Assembly: GCA_020403045.1 (NCBI GenBank)
Contig: JADBYK010000106.1
Location: 1 to 54,590, forward strand
Length of the DNA stretch: 54,590 nt
Origin: Cytophagales bacterium
GTDB taxonomy: Bacteria; Bacteroidota; Bacteroidia; Cytophagales; Cyclobacteriaceae
Reading direction: 5' to 3'
Every line of letters starts with the position of its first letter. Position 1 is the stretch's first letter. Below are positions 40,756-49,764 of this stretch, one piece after another. Position numbers and translations under genes: made by a program. The notes beneath the pieces are model-generated. The model saw only the letters and a program-made list of their open reading frames with translations. It searched no databases and was not told where the DNA came from.

Positions 40756-42300
40756 TTGCATAATAATTTCTATTTTCTAAGACAGTTAAGCCAAGCGCTC
40801 GACCAAAAGCTGAAGGGGTTTACGTTAGTTTCTTGTTTTAGCCAAAATAGAGAGGAGCTTGTCCTCGAGTTCAACAATTCGACAGAATCGTTCTTTCTAA
40901 AGGCGAGTCTTCAACCGACCTTTTGTTGTTTATCTTTTCCTTCATCATTCAATCGCGCCAAGAAAAACAGTATTGATTTGTTTCCAGAGGCTATACTAAA
41001 AAAGGTAGAGTCCATCGGGCAATTTGAAAACGAAAGATCATTTTCGATTGAATTAGAGCAAGATGTATCACTGCTATTTAAAATGCATGGAAGCCAGTCA
41101 AATGTGGTTCTTTTTAAAGAAAATAAAGCACAAGTGATTTTTCGTAATCAATTCCAAACTGACTTCGAAATCTCTCTACCTGGACTCAACAAAACAATTA
41201 ATTGGAGTAAAGAACACTTTGCCCAACATCTTGACGAATTACAAAAAACATATTTTACTTTCGGAAAACCAGTGATCCATTACTTGCAAGAAAAATTCAA
41301 AACCTTGCCATCGAATGAAGATAAATGGTCATTCTTCCAAGAAACAAAGGCCTTACTGGAGGTGCCACGATACTATATCATAAAAAGGCACAGCACGCTT
41401 TCTATGTCGCTCATTCCAATGGACGAAATTGTTTCCGAATTTGAAAACCCTATTTCTGCGATCAACGATTTCTATTACCGATATACCATTTCAACCTCGT
41501 TTGAAACCGAAAAATCAAAGGCGTTAAAGGCACTAAACGATCAGCTCATAGGCAATAACAATTACATTGCAAAGAACGTCCAAAAAGTAAACGACCTGAT
41601 TAACGACACCCACTATCAACTTTGGGGAGATCTTCTAATGGCACACATGCACGAAATCAAACCGGGTGTGGAAACGATCGAGTTGGTCAATTTTTATACT
41701 AATCAACCTGAAAAAATAAAACTTAAAAGAGATCTCAACCCACAACGGAATGCAGAGGTGTTTTATCGAAAAGCAAAAAATCAACAAATTGAAATTGCTA
41801 AGTTGAACGAATCCATCGTATCTAAAAAAAAGGCAAACGAAAAAATAATACAGTCTATCGAAACTCTGGAGAAGTCAGATCACCTAAAGACAGTACGGCA
41901 ATTTGGCAAAGAAGAGTCATATTTAAACAAAAAAACAAAATCAGAACCCCTGCCCTATCATACATTTGAATACAAAGGCTTTCACATTTGGGTAGGAAAG
42001 AATGCTGAGGCGAATGATCAACTTACCCTAAAGCATTCTTACAAAGAAGATCTTTGGCTGCACGCAAAAGATGTGGCGGGTTCCCATGTAATCATAAAGT
42101 ATCAATCAGGAAAAAATTTCCCGAAAGACGTGATAGAACGGGCAGCAGAACTGGCGGCCTACAACTCTAAACGTAAAACAGATAGCCTCTGCCCCGTAGC
42201 ATACACACCTAAAAAATACGTGCGCAAACGCAAGGGCGATCCAGCCGGAATGGTAGTGGTCGAGAAAGAAGCTGTGATAATGGTAGCGCCAAAGTTGTAA
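40756..42300 (+). CDS. rqcH: NFACT family protein, RqcH-like
   Basis: 514 residues starting at TTG 40756, three bases after the MBL-fold gene. It has an NFACT-N domain (about 1-190), a long charged coiled coil (about 260-375) and an NFACT-R domain (about 395-510) with LWLHAKDVAGSHVII. The family includes bacterial RqcH (formerly called fibronectin-binding protein), which adds alanine tails to stalled nascent chains on 50S subunits. Adjacent ribosome-rescue genes are not present. I cannot confirm the catalytic Asp-Arg pair of RqcH in the N-domain. Confidence 0.82.
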   Translation: MHNNFYFLRQLSQALDQKLKGFTLVSCFSQNREELVLEFNNSTESFFLKASLQPTFCCLSFPSSFNRAKKNSIDLFPEAILKKVESIGQFENERSFSIELEQDVSLLFKMHGSQSNVVLFKENKAQVIFRNQFQTDFEISLPGLNKTINWSKEHFAQHLDELQKTYFTFGKPVIHYLQEKFKTLPSNEDKWSFFQETKALLEVPRYYIIKRHSTLSMSLIPMDEIVSEFENPISAINDFYYRYTISTSFETEKSKALKALNDQLIGNNNYIAKNVQKVNDLINDTHYQLWGDLLMAHMHEIKPGVETIELVNFYTNQPEKIKLKRDLNPQRNAEVFYRKAKNQQIEIAKLNESIVSKKKANEKIIQSIETLEKSDHLKTVRQFGKEESYLNKKTKSEPLPYHTFEYKGFHIWVGKNAEANDQLTLKHSYKEDLWLHAKDVAGSHVIIKYQSGKNFPKDVIERAAELAAYNSKRKTDSLCPVAYTPKKYVRKRKGDPAGMVVVEKEAVIMVAPKL

Positions 42301-42301
42301 A

Positions 42302-42361
42302 TGATCGTTGTTGATTACTTCGGATTGACAATAAACGAAAAACGATCAACGAACAACCACT
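42302..42361. repeat. Inverted heptamer repeat between rqcH and pyk
   Basis: AACGATC, AACGAAC and AACCACT are consecutive seven-base units at 42341-42361, touching the pyk stop. TGATCGTT at 42302-42309 complements AACGATCA at 42341-42348. The gap is convergent, but no T-run marks it as a classical terminator. Confidence 0.55.
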
Positions 42362-43787
42362 ATTGCACCTCGTGCACTTTAATCATATTTGACCTGCCTC
42401 TTTCCTGGATAGGCATACTCGCCAGTACAATAAAAATATCTCCCTTCTTCACATGGCCATCGCGCTTCAATATCTCTTCTACATCGGCAATTGTCGCATC
42501 GGTTGATGCGGCTTTGTCGTAGTGATAGGCACGAGTCGCCCAAACCAAATTCATGGTGTTGATAATGGCTTCGTTACTGGTGAAAGCAAATATATTGGCA
42601 TCAGGTCGATGTGAAGACGCTTTATAAGCGCTGTACCCTAACTGCGTCATCCCGACAATAGCTTTCGCGTTCACATCTTTCGCTAGTTTACATGCCGTTA
42701 GTATTAAGCTATCAGTAAAATAACTAGGTGATTTTGGGTCGACTTCTTTAAAATTATAAAAAATCTTTCCCTGTTTCTCAACAGAACCAATCGTCCTAAC
42801 CATACTTCTAATTACCTCAATTGGGTACTTTCCCGCAGCCGTCTCGGCTGATAGCATCAGTGCATCAGCACCATCCATCACCGCATTAGCCACGTCATTC
42901 GTTTCCGCACGTGTAGGACGAGGATTCTCAATCATGCTCTCCATCATCTGCGTGGCGACTATTACTGGCTTCGCAGCTTTGTTACATTTGTCTACCAGCA
43001 TTTTCTGCACCATCGGCACTTCCTCCATCCAGATCTCAACCCCGAGGTCTCCGCGTGCTACCATCACTGCATCTGTTGCAGCAATAATGGCATCAATATT
43101 TTCAAGGGCTTCAGGCTTTTCAATTTTTGCCACAATTCGAGTGGAGGATTTGTGGCGATTGATTACTTCACGAAGAATTTCGATGTCGGTTGCCTTTCTC
43201 ACGAAAGAGAGAGCCACCCAATCCACTTTATTCTTCAAACCAAACTCCAAATCTTCGTAATCTTTCTCAGTAAGTGACGGAGCGCTTACTTTTGAAAACG
43301 GCAAGTTAATGCCCTTCCGTGACTTTAAAGGCCCTCCATAAATCACTTTGCAAACAACATCAATGTCACGCACCTCCACTACCTTCAACTCGATCTTTCC
43401 ATCGTCAATCAAAATCATATCACCGCGCTTCACGTCCCTCGGCAAGCCCTCATACGAAGTGCTCACAAGTTCATTATTCCCTAGCACCTCGCGGGTAGTG
43501 ATGACGATCTCTTGGCCTGCCACGATTTCGATGCCTGGCTGCATTTCGTTGACACGTATTTTTGGTCCTTGCAAATCTTGCAGCAATGCTACATTTGTAC
43601 CCATCTCATTGTTCAACTCGCGAACGAAGTTGATCACCTTTAAATGATCTTCGTGCTTGCCATGAGAAAAATTGAGTCGGAACACATCCACACCCTCTTT
43701 AATCAATGCATGAAGCATCTCTTTGTTGTTTGAAGCCGGCCCAATGGTGGCTACGATTTTTGTCTTGTTGTAAGAAATCCTTTCCAT
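42360..43787 (-). CDS. pyk: Pyruvate kinase
   Basis: 475 residues, complete. NFSHG near 39-43, the B domain from about 70 to 165, the catalytic lysine and metal region KIEKPEALENID, VMVARGDLGVE (Mg-binding Asp), and MMESMIENPRPTRAETNDVANAVMDG, the signature for substrate binding and domain closure. It makes ATP and pyruvate from phosphoenolpyruvate. It follows the IPExxxVDY gene with an eight-base gap on the minus strand and ends against the rqcH-side repeat. Confidence 0.97.
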   Translation of the reverse strand: MERISYNKTKIVATIGPASNNKEMLHALIKEGVDVFRLNFSHGKHEDHLKVINFVRELNNEMGTNVALLQDLQGPKIRVNEMQPGIEIVAGQEIVITTREVLGNNELVSTSYEGLPRDVKRGDMILIDDGKIELKVVEVRDIDVVCKVIYGGPLKSRKGINLPFSKVSAPSLTEKDYEDLEFGLKNKVDWVALSFVRKATDIEILREVINRHKSSTRIVAKIEKPEALENIDAIIAATDAVMVARGDLGVEIWMEEVPMVQKMLVDKCNKAAKPVIVATQMMESMIENPRPTRAETNDVANAVMDGADALMLSAETAAGKYPIEVIRSMVRTIGSVEKQGKIFYNFKEVDPKSPSYFTDSLILTACKLAKDVNAKAIVGMTQLGYSAYKASSHRPDANIFAFTSNEAIINTMNLVWATRAYHYDKAASTDATIADVEEILKRDGHVKKGDIFIVLASMPIQERGRSNMIKVHEVQ

Positions 43788-43795
43788 GAAAAATG

Positions 43796-44218
43796 TTAGA
43801 AAATAAAGTAATCCTTGGCTTTTAAAGCGCCCAAAGGTATAAAAGCAACCAATTCTACGGAAGGGATCAGTCGTAAGACTTGCTGCAATCGATTGCTTTT
43901 GGTTGTATCATCACTTTGCGTCAATAAAATAAAATCATAATGCGGAAATTCGGGCACCAGCGGTGTCTTAGATAGCTCTGGTTCAAGTGGCTTGTTTCTA
44001 AACAGCTTCAGCACCCAAGCCTCGCCCGAATAACCAAATTGTGAGAAATTTTGATCGATGCCTTTCTTAAAAGAAATACATAAATCCCTATCCTTTACTA
44101 GTTTCACATCCAGACAATTATTGATCTCCCAGGCTAACTTATACCCTTTTAAGGGCGAAATGATGCCTAGCAGGTCAAAATCATAGGAATAGCTTATTTC
44201 AAGCGTCTTTTTCTTCAT
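43796..44218 (-). CDS. IPExxxVDY family protein
   Basis: 140 residues, first gene of a two-gene operon with pyk. The C-terminal hallmark appears as IPLGALKAKDYFIF, a loose version of the family's IPE-x3-VDY ending; the body is a small soluble alpha/beta protein (ETSYSYDFDLLGI-like start, KLVKDRDLCISFKK). The family is found almost only in Bacteroidota, beside acpP, fabF, rnc and pyk, as here. Its function is unknown. Confidence 0.85.
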   Translation of the reverse strand: MKKKTLEISYSYDFDLLGIISPLKGYKLAWEINNCLDVKLVKDRDLCISFKKGIDQNFSQFGYSGEAWVLKLFRNKPLEPELSKTPLVPEFPHYDFILLTQSDDTTKSNRLQQVLRLIPSVELVAFIPLGALKAKDYFIF

Positions 44219-44267
44219 TTTTTAAAAGCCCGTAAAAGTAACGGGTATTCATGAACGTGGCTAAATG

Positions 44268-44299
44268 TTTGTCAATATTGGGTTAAATCTCTTTATTTG
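44268..44299 (+). promoter_or_regulatory. Promoter of acpP-fabF-rnc
   Basis: TTTG at 44268-44271 and TTTATTTG at 44292-44299, one mismatch from TAnnTTTG, are separated by 20 bases, the ideal spacing. The acpP ATG follows 33 bases later. Confidence 0.6.
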
Positions 44300-44332
44300 C
44301 ACCTGATTTTTGAATCCTTAAACCTTATTATC

Positions 44333-44572
44333 ATGTCCGAAATCGCACAAAAAGTAAAACAAATCATCATCGACAAGTTGGGTGTTGAAGAATCTGAAGT
44401 AACTCCTGAGGCTAGCTTTACCAATGATTTGGGAGCTGATTCATTAGACACTGTTGAGTTGATCATGGAATTTGAAAAAGAATTCAATATCTCGATTCCA
44501 GATGATCAGGCTGAAAACATTGCTACGGTTGGTCAGGCGATCTCCTATTTGGAAGAAAACGCAAAAAAATAA
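44333..44572 (+). CDS. acpP: Acyl carrier protein
   Basis: 79 residues from the ATG at 44333; a longer frame from 44297 begins inside the promoter. The phosphopantetheine site is Ser37 in [11 protein letters not shown]. The protein is acidic and four-helical, ending in Lys-Lys. It carries the growing fatty acid for FabF, encoded next. The order acpP, fabF, rnc is conserved in Bacteroidota. Confidence 0.97.
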   Translation: MSEIAQKVKQIIIDKLGVEESEVTPEASFTNDLGADSLDTVELIMEFEKEFNISIPDDQAENIATVGQAISYLEENAKK

Positions 44573-44587
44573 TTTTGCTTTAGGTCG

Positions 44588-44608
44588 TCTACGATCATCT
44601 ATCATCTA
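44588..44608. repeat. Heptamer units immediately before fabF
   Basis: TCTACGA, TCATCTA, TCATCTA are consecutive seven-base units; the last one runs into the fabF ATG (44608), so the repeat supplies the region where the ribosome would bind. Confidence 0.6.
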
Positions 44609-45858
44609 TGACTTTTAAAAGAGTTGTTATAACCGGGGCAGGTGCGCTTACTCCAATTGGAAATACACTTCGCGAATATTGGGATGGGTTATCTCAAGGA
44701 AAAAGTGGAGCTGCCCCGATTACTAAGTTTGATACGACTCTTTTTAAAACCAAATTTGCGTGTGAGGTGAAGGGGTTTGACCCTACTGTACTCATGGAAC
44801 GCAAGGAAGCTAGAAAACTGGATCCATTCGCCCAATATGCGATGGCCGTTGCAGATGAAGCTATTCTAGATTCAAAACTACCTCTTGATAAAATCAACAA
44901 AGACAGAGTAGGAGTTATTTGGGGATCGGGGATTGGTGGGTTGTTTACGTTTCAAGAAGAAATGAGAACGTTTGCTGCAGGAGATGGAACACCTCGATTT
45001 AATCCCTTCTTTATTCCAAAAATGATCCCGGATTTGAGTGCCGGCCACATCTCTATCAAATACGGGTTTCACGGCCCAAACTATGTTACAGTTTCTGCCT
45101 GTGCCTCATCTACAAATGCGATTTATGATGCCTACACCTATGTAAAATTAGGGAAGGCCGATGTAATCGTTTCTGGTGGCTCAGAGGCGGCCGTTTGCAT
45201 CGCAGGAGTAGGTGGATTTAACGCCTTGAAAGCACTTTCGGAAAGGAATGACTCACCGGAAACAGCTTCCAGACCCTACGATAAGGACAGAGATGGATTC
45301 GTTTTAGGCGAAGGAGCCGGAGCGCTGATACTCGAAGAATACGAACACGCGAAAAGGCGTGGCGCAAAGATTTATGGCGAAATTATCGGAGGAGGAATGT
45401 CAGCAGATGCCTACCATATCACAGCGCCTCATCCTGAAGGTACAGGGATCATCAAAGTAATGCAATATGCATTGGAGGAAGCTGGTATCAAGCCGGAGGA
45501 AGTTGATTATATCAACACCCACGGTACGTCCACTCCATTGGGTGATATCGGAGAGATAAAGGCAATACAAAAAGTATTTGGGGAACACGCGTACCGAATG
45601 AATATCAGTTCTACCAAATCAATGACAGGTCATTTATTAGGTGCAGCTGGCGCCATTGAAGCAATCGCCTGCCTATTGGCCCTTGAAGAAGGAATAGTTC
45701 CACCTACTATCAATCATTTCACCGATGATGATGAGCTTGACCCCGGTTTGAATTTGACATTCAACAAAGCACAAAAACGAAATGTAAAGGTGGCGTTGAG
45801 TAATACCTTTGGCTTCGGTGGCCACAATGCATCTGTCATTATTCGAAAAGTTGAGTAA
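44608..45858 (+). CDS. fabF: Beta-ketoacyl-ACP synthase II
   Basis: 416 residues, complete thiolase-fold enzyme. The catalytic triad is Cys165 in SACASSTN, His305 in NTHGTSTPLGD and His342 in GHLLGAAGAIE. It elongates acyl-ACP with malonyl-ACP in type II fatty acid synthesis. It lies 35 bases after acpP and 10 bases before rnc. Confidence 0.97.
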   Translation: MTFKRVVITGAGALTPIGNTLREYWDGLSQGKSGAAPITKFDTTLFKTKFACEVKGFDPTVLMERKEARKLDPFAQYAMAVADEAILDSKLPLDKINKDRVGVIWGSGIGGLFTFQEEMRTFAAGDGTPRFNPFFIPKMIPDLSAGHISIKYGFHGPNYVTVSACASSTNAIYDAYTYVKLGKADVIVSGGSEAAVCIAGVGGFNALKALSERNDSPETASRPYDKDRDGFVLGEGAGALILEEYEHAKRRGAKIYGEIIGGGMSADAYHITAPHPEGTGIIKVMQYALEEAGIKPEEVDYINTHGTSTPLGDIGEIKAIQKVFGEHAYRMNISSTKSMTGHLLGAAGAIEAIACLLALEEGIVPPTINHFTDDDELDPGLNLTFNKAQKRNVKVALSNTFGFGGHNASVIIRKVE

Positions 45859-45868
45859 GGGTTGACTC

Positions 45869-46591
45869 GTGTGGAATTTACTCACTCTCACCAAGGCCAA
45901 TTCTAAAGAAGACAAAAAATTGATTACCGCAATCAAAACGATTGCTGGCTTCCCTCCTACCAATCTGGCGCTGTACCGGTTAGCGACACTACACAGTTCC
46001 AAATCAAAAGAAACTCTCGGCTTTCGTGAATCTAATGAACGGCTTGAATATCTAGGAGATGCGATTTTAGGCGCTGCAGTGGCCGATTACTTATTCAAAA
46101 AGTACCCATTTAAAGACGAGGGTTTTCTTACAGAAATTCGCTCTCGAATTGTCAATCGCGAATCGTTAAACAATCTGGCCCGAAAAGTAGGCATCGGTTC
46201 AATCGTTCGATTTGATCAACGCAACACACAACTTCAACATGTGATCCTCGGCAATACGCTTGAAGCATTGGTGGGCGCGATTTACCTCGACAAGGGTTAC
46301 TTGAAAACAAAAAAATTCGTCATCGACAAATTAATACAGCCCTATTTCAATTTAGAAACGGTGGTGAGCGTAAATACAAATCACAAAAGCAAGTTGATTG
46401 AGTGGGCACAACGCCAGGGAAAGGAAATCCGATTCGACTTGGTAGAATCTAAATTAGCAGGACGCAACCATAAAGAATTTTCGATTCAAGTCATTATCAG
46501 CGAGCAACCTTTTGGCCTCGGACATGGTTTTAATAAAAAGAAAGCAGAGCAAAGTGCAGCTGAAAAGACGTGTGTGATGCTTGAGATCTAG
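45869..46591 (+). CDS. rnc: Ribonuclease III
   Basis: 240 residues from GTG 45869. The RNase III signature ERLEYLGDAIL carries Glu57 and Asp64; NTLEALVGAIYLDKG carries the second metal-binding Glu. A double-stranded RNA-binding domain occupies about 160-240 (NHKSKLIEW, GHGFNKKKAEQSAAE). It processes rRNA and dsRNA. Conserved in this position after fabF. Confidence 0.96.
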   Translation: MWNLLTLTKANSKEDKKLITAIKTIAGFPPTNLALYRLATLHSSKSKETLGFRESNERLEYLGDAILGAAVADYLFKKYPFKDEGFLTEIRSRIVNRESLNNLARKVGIGSIVRFDQRNTQLQHVILGNTLEALVGAIYLDKGYLKTKKFVIDKLIQPYFNLETVVSVNTNHKSKLIEWAQRQGKEIRFDLVESKLAGRNHKEFSIQVIISEQPFGLGHGFNKKKAEQSAAEKTCVMLEI

Positions 46592-46592
46592 T

Positions 46593-46649
46593 TGTTCGTA
46601 GTTTGGATTGATCCAACGACTAACCATCAACGAGTAACCATCAACCAAA
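46593..46649. repeat. Inverted heptamer repeat between rnc and nadE
   Basis: On the right, AACGACT, AACCATC, AACGAGT, AACCATC, AACCAAA run in register from 46615 to 46649, five bases before the nadE ATG. The left side (46590-46613) has GTT-type units, the reverse orientation (GTTCGTA, GTTTGGA). Confidence 0.75.
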
Positions 46650-46653
46650 GAAA

Positions 46654-48498
46654 ATGGATAGAGTTTTAAAAATAGGAGGCGCCACGGTCAATCAAACTCC
46701 CTTTGACTGGGAGAGTAATGTCGCTAACATTCTTTCAGCCATTAGTGCGGCCAAGGAACAGCAGGTTGCGATCCTATGCCTCCCAGAACTTTGCCTCACT
46801 GGATATGGCTGCGAAGATGTCTTTTTGAGCGACTGGCTTTCCGCGAAAGCATGGAAACATCTGCAAGAAATTATTCCGCATTGCGAATCAATTACTGTCT
46901 GTATAGGATTGCCGGTTCGGTTTGGAGGGGTTACTTACAATGGTGCTTGTGTCATTTCAGACCGAAAAATTCTTGGTGTCACCCTCAAACAAAATTTGGC
47001 GCGCGATGGAGTACATTATGAGCCGCGATGGTTTGATGCGTGGCCATCAGGATCAGTAAAGGAAATTGAAGTAGACGGTCAACTGATTCAAGTGGGCGAT
47101 TTAATCTATGAAACCAATGGAATCAAGTTCGGATTTGAAATATGTGAGGATGCCTGGCGTAAGGAAAAAAGACCTGGTTACAAATTGCAGGAAAGAGGAG
47201 TTGATTTGATCTTGAACCCTAGCGCAAGCCATTTTGCAATGGGCAAAAGCGTACTCCGCGAAAAGGAAGTGGCCATCGATGGATCAAAAATATTTAACTG
47301 TGCTTACGTGTTTACCAACCTTTTGGGAAATGAGGCCGGTAGAATGATTTATGATGGCGATATTATTTTTGCGCAGCATGGAAGATTGTTAAAGATTAAT
47401 GACCGTCTTTCGCTGAAACCGTTCAACGTTCAAGTTTGCGAAATTAATTTTGACAAACCGGAACTAACCGAAATCCATACCAACACCGATAATAAGAAAG
47501 CCAATGAAGAATTGGCTCGCGCAACTTCATTGGCATTGTTTGACTACCTGCGAAAAAGCAAAGCAAAAGGTTTCGTGCTTAGCCTGAGTGGCGGAGCCGA
47601 TTCTTCCCTGTGCGCAGTACTTGTTAGCGAGATGGTGCGAAGAGCATCCGATGAATTGGGATGGGAAGAGTTTAACAAAGCAATGGGACTAATGGGCATC
47701 ACGGACGCGAAGTCTGCGGTGGGCAAACTTCTTACATGTGCTTATCAAGGCACCAAAAACTCCTCTGATACCACCCTCACCGCGGCCCGTGAGTTGGCAA
47801 GTTCAATTGGAGCCGATTTTCATTCATGGCTGATTGATACCGAAGTGGAATCTTATGAAAACAAAATCGAAACAGTATTAGGCCGGAAATTAAGCTGGGA
47901 AAATGATGACATTGCCAAGCAGAACATTCAGGCACGTTCACGCTCACCCATTATTTGGCTACTAGCGAACCTAAAACAGTCGATTTTACTGACTACCTCC
48001 AATCGAAGCGAAGGAGATGTGGGTTACGCAACGATGGATGGAGATACCAGCGGTAGCTTGGCTCCTATAGCAGGATTAGACAAACCATTTGTTATCCAAT
48101 GGCTGAAATGGGCAGAGAAAGAGTTGGGATACATCGGTCTTCGTTACGTCAATCAACTACAACCAACGGCAGAGTTACGTCCTCAGGAAAGAACGCAGAC
48201 AGATGAAAAGGATTTGATGCCTTACTCTATTCTTGCTGAAATTGAAACACTGGCCATTGAAGAGAGAAAAGCGCCAATTGACGTATACGCCATCCTTTCC
48301 AATGGAAAGGCAGATCAGCAGCTGAAAGAGTATATCAAGAAATTCTTCCGCCTTTGGTCTGCCAATCAATGGAAACGTGAGCGGCTGGCACCCTCCTTTC
48401 ATTTAGACGACATAAACGTAGACCCCCGAAGCTGGTGCCGTTTCCCCATTCTTTCTGGGGGGTTTGCTGAAGAATTAAAAGAACTAGATAATGTTTAG
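46654..48498 (+). CDS. nadE: Glutamine-dependent NAD+ synthetase
   Basis: 614 residues. The N-terminal nitrilase domain (about 1-275) supplies the amidase triad: Glu in LPELCLTGYG near 46, a Lys in the LKQNLARDGVHYE region near 110-125, and Cys164 in FEICEDAW. The C-terminal synthetase domain starts near 300 with the PP-loop SGGADSS at 312-318 and includes SRSEGDVGYATMDGDTSG. It amidates deamido-NAD using ammonia channelled from glutamine. Confidence 0.95.
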   Translation: MDRVLKIGGATVNQTPFDWESNVANILSAISAAKEQQVAILCLPELCLTGYGCEDVFLSDWLSAKAWKHLQEIIPHCESITVCIGLPVRFGGVTYNGACVISDRKILGVTLKQNLARDGVHYEPRWFDAWPSGSVKEIEVDGQLIQVGDLIYETNGIKFGFEICEDAWRKEKRPGYKLQERGVDLILNPSASHFAMGKSVLREKEVAIDGSKIFNCAYVFTNLLGNEAGRMIYDGDIIFAQHGRLLKINDRLSLKPFNVQVCEINFDKPELTEIHTNTDNKKANEELARATSLALFDYLRKSKAKGFVLSLSGGADSSLCAVLVSEMVRRASDELGWEEFNKAMGLMGITDAKSAVGKLLTCAYQGTKNSSDTTLTAARELASSIGADFHSWLIDTEVESYENKIETVLGRKLSWENDDIAKQNIQARSRSPIIWLLANLKQSILLTTSNRSEGDVGYATMDGDTSGSLAPIAGLDKPFVIQWLKWAEKELGYIGLRYVNQLQPTAELRPQERTQTDEKDLMPYSILAEIETLAIEERKAPIDVYAILSNGKADQQLKEYIKKFFRLWSANQWKRERLAPSFHLDDINVDPRSWCRFPILSGGFAEELKELDNV

Positions 48499-48524
48499 TT
48501 AACCTCAATCCTGCTAGTCGCGGG

Positions 48525-48554
48525 TTGATCATTCGTCATTAGTAGCTATCTTTG
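48525..48554 (+). promoter_or_regulatory. Promoter of lgt
   Basis: TTG at 48525-48527 and TATCTTTG at 48547-48554 are separated by 19 bases, a textbook Bacteroidota promoter. The predicted leader before the ATG at 48609 is about 50 bases. Confidence 0.7.
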
Positions 48555-48608
48555 ACGATACTTTTTTGAATTAAACGAACGACCACTATCAACGTCTAAC
48601 AGCTTACT

Positions 48609-49733
48609 ATGATTAGTTACATTATTTGGAATGGCAGCCCTGAGATATTCTCCTTTAGCTTCTTTTCTCTTTTTGATTTCACACTTCGGTACTACGGCCT
48701 CTTATTCGCGCTTGGTTTTTTGATTACCCAGCAAATTCTTTACTACATCCATAAAAAGGAAGGCAAACCTGACAAAGATGTTGACACGCTAACGGTCTAT
48801 CTGATAGTTGCGACTATTGTAGGAGCACGATTGGGTCACGTCATTTTTTATGAGCCAGAGATGCTATGGACCAATCCACTCGGTGTAATTCTTCCATTTC
48901 AACTTTCTCCATTCCGCATGACGGGCTTTACAGGATTGGCCAGTCACGGTGGCGCTATTGCCATCCTCTTCGCGCTGTGGTTGTATAGCCGCAAAAAAAA
49001 TCCAAATCAGAATTATCTTCAGGTGTTAGATCGTATTGTTATTCTTGTTTGTTTGGTGGCGTTCCTGATCAGGGTGGGTAACTATTTCAATTCAGAGATC
49101 ATTGGGAAACCAACCGATAGTGCGCTCGGAGTTGTATTTTTCAACCCCGTTGCTGAACGAATTTTATTTGACCAAGATGGCCGTAACCCTGTGGCCAAAT
49201 TGGAAATCGAAAAAGATGCTAGTCGCGCCAAAGGTGAAAATGGCCGTGTTCCCATCAATCTCTATCTATTTTTCAAACCCGGCACTACAGAAACCCAGGC
49301 GAATGAATTTATTCTTGGACGAGTGAGAAATCAACTTGAATTTCAGAATGAATTTGTAGAAGAGCGCTCAGCGATGCTTAATTATCAAGTTGCATTAGAA
49401 CCGTCTGGAACATATGCAGGAAAAGTGAGTACAACAGGAATAGCGCGCCACCCGGCACAATTGTATGAGGCCATTTCCTATCTCCTACTTTTTATTATCC
49501 TTTTCTGGTACTGGTCAAAGCACAAGCTCAACTTGCCGGAGGGCCGAATATTTGGGATATTTCTTGTTACGCTCTGGGGACTTCGTTTTGTGTATGAATT
49601 CTTAAAAGAAAATCAAGTGGATTTTGAGGACCATCTCTCATTGAACATGGGTCAAATTCTAAGCATTCCATTGATTCTGACTGGCATCGTGATACTCATC
49701 CGATCATTTAAAATCCATAGAACTGCTTCGTAA
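48609..49733 (+). CDS. lgt: Prolipoprotein diacylglyceryl transferase with a periplasmic-loop insert
   Basis: 374 residues, against about 260-290 usual. Family motifs are present: YYGLLFALGF near 28, SHGGA near 113, RVGNYFNSEIIG near 154-165 (the Lgt signature Arg and Asn) and ARHPAQLYEA near 279-288. The segment between the last two motifs is about 115 residues, roughly twice the E. coli spacing, and is hydrophilic (about 185-265). Lgt attaches diacylglyceryl to the lipobox Cys of prolipoproteins, several of which are encoded in this window. Confidence 0.93.
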   Translation: MISYIIWNGSPEIFSFSFFSLFDFTLRYYGLLFALGFLITQQILYYIHKKEGKPDKDVDTLTVYLIVATIVGARLGHVIFYEPEMLWTNPLGVILPFQLSPFRMTGFTGLASHGGAIAILFALWLYSRKKNPNQNYLQVLDRIVILVCLVAFLIRVGNYFNSEIIGKPTDSALGVVFFNPVAERILFDQDGRNPVAKLEIEKDASRAKGENGRVPINLYLFFKPGTTETQANEFILGRVRNQLEFQNEFVEERSAMLNYQVALEPSGTYAGKVSTTGIARHPAQLYEAISYLLLFIILFWYWSKHKLNLPEGRIFGIFLVTLWGLRFVYEFLKENQVDFEDHLSLNMGQILSIPLILTGIVILIRSFKIHRTAS

Positions 49734-49764
49734 ACCTGCCTCTTGATTTGTTGACTGAAGAACC

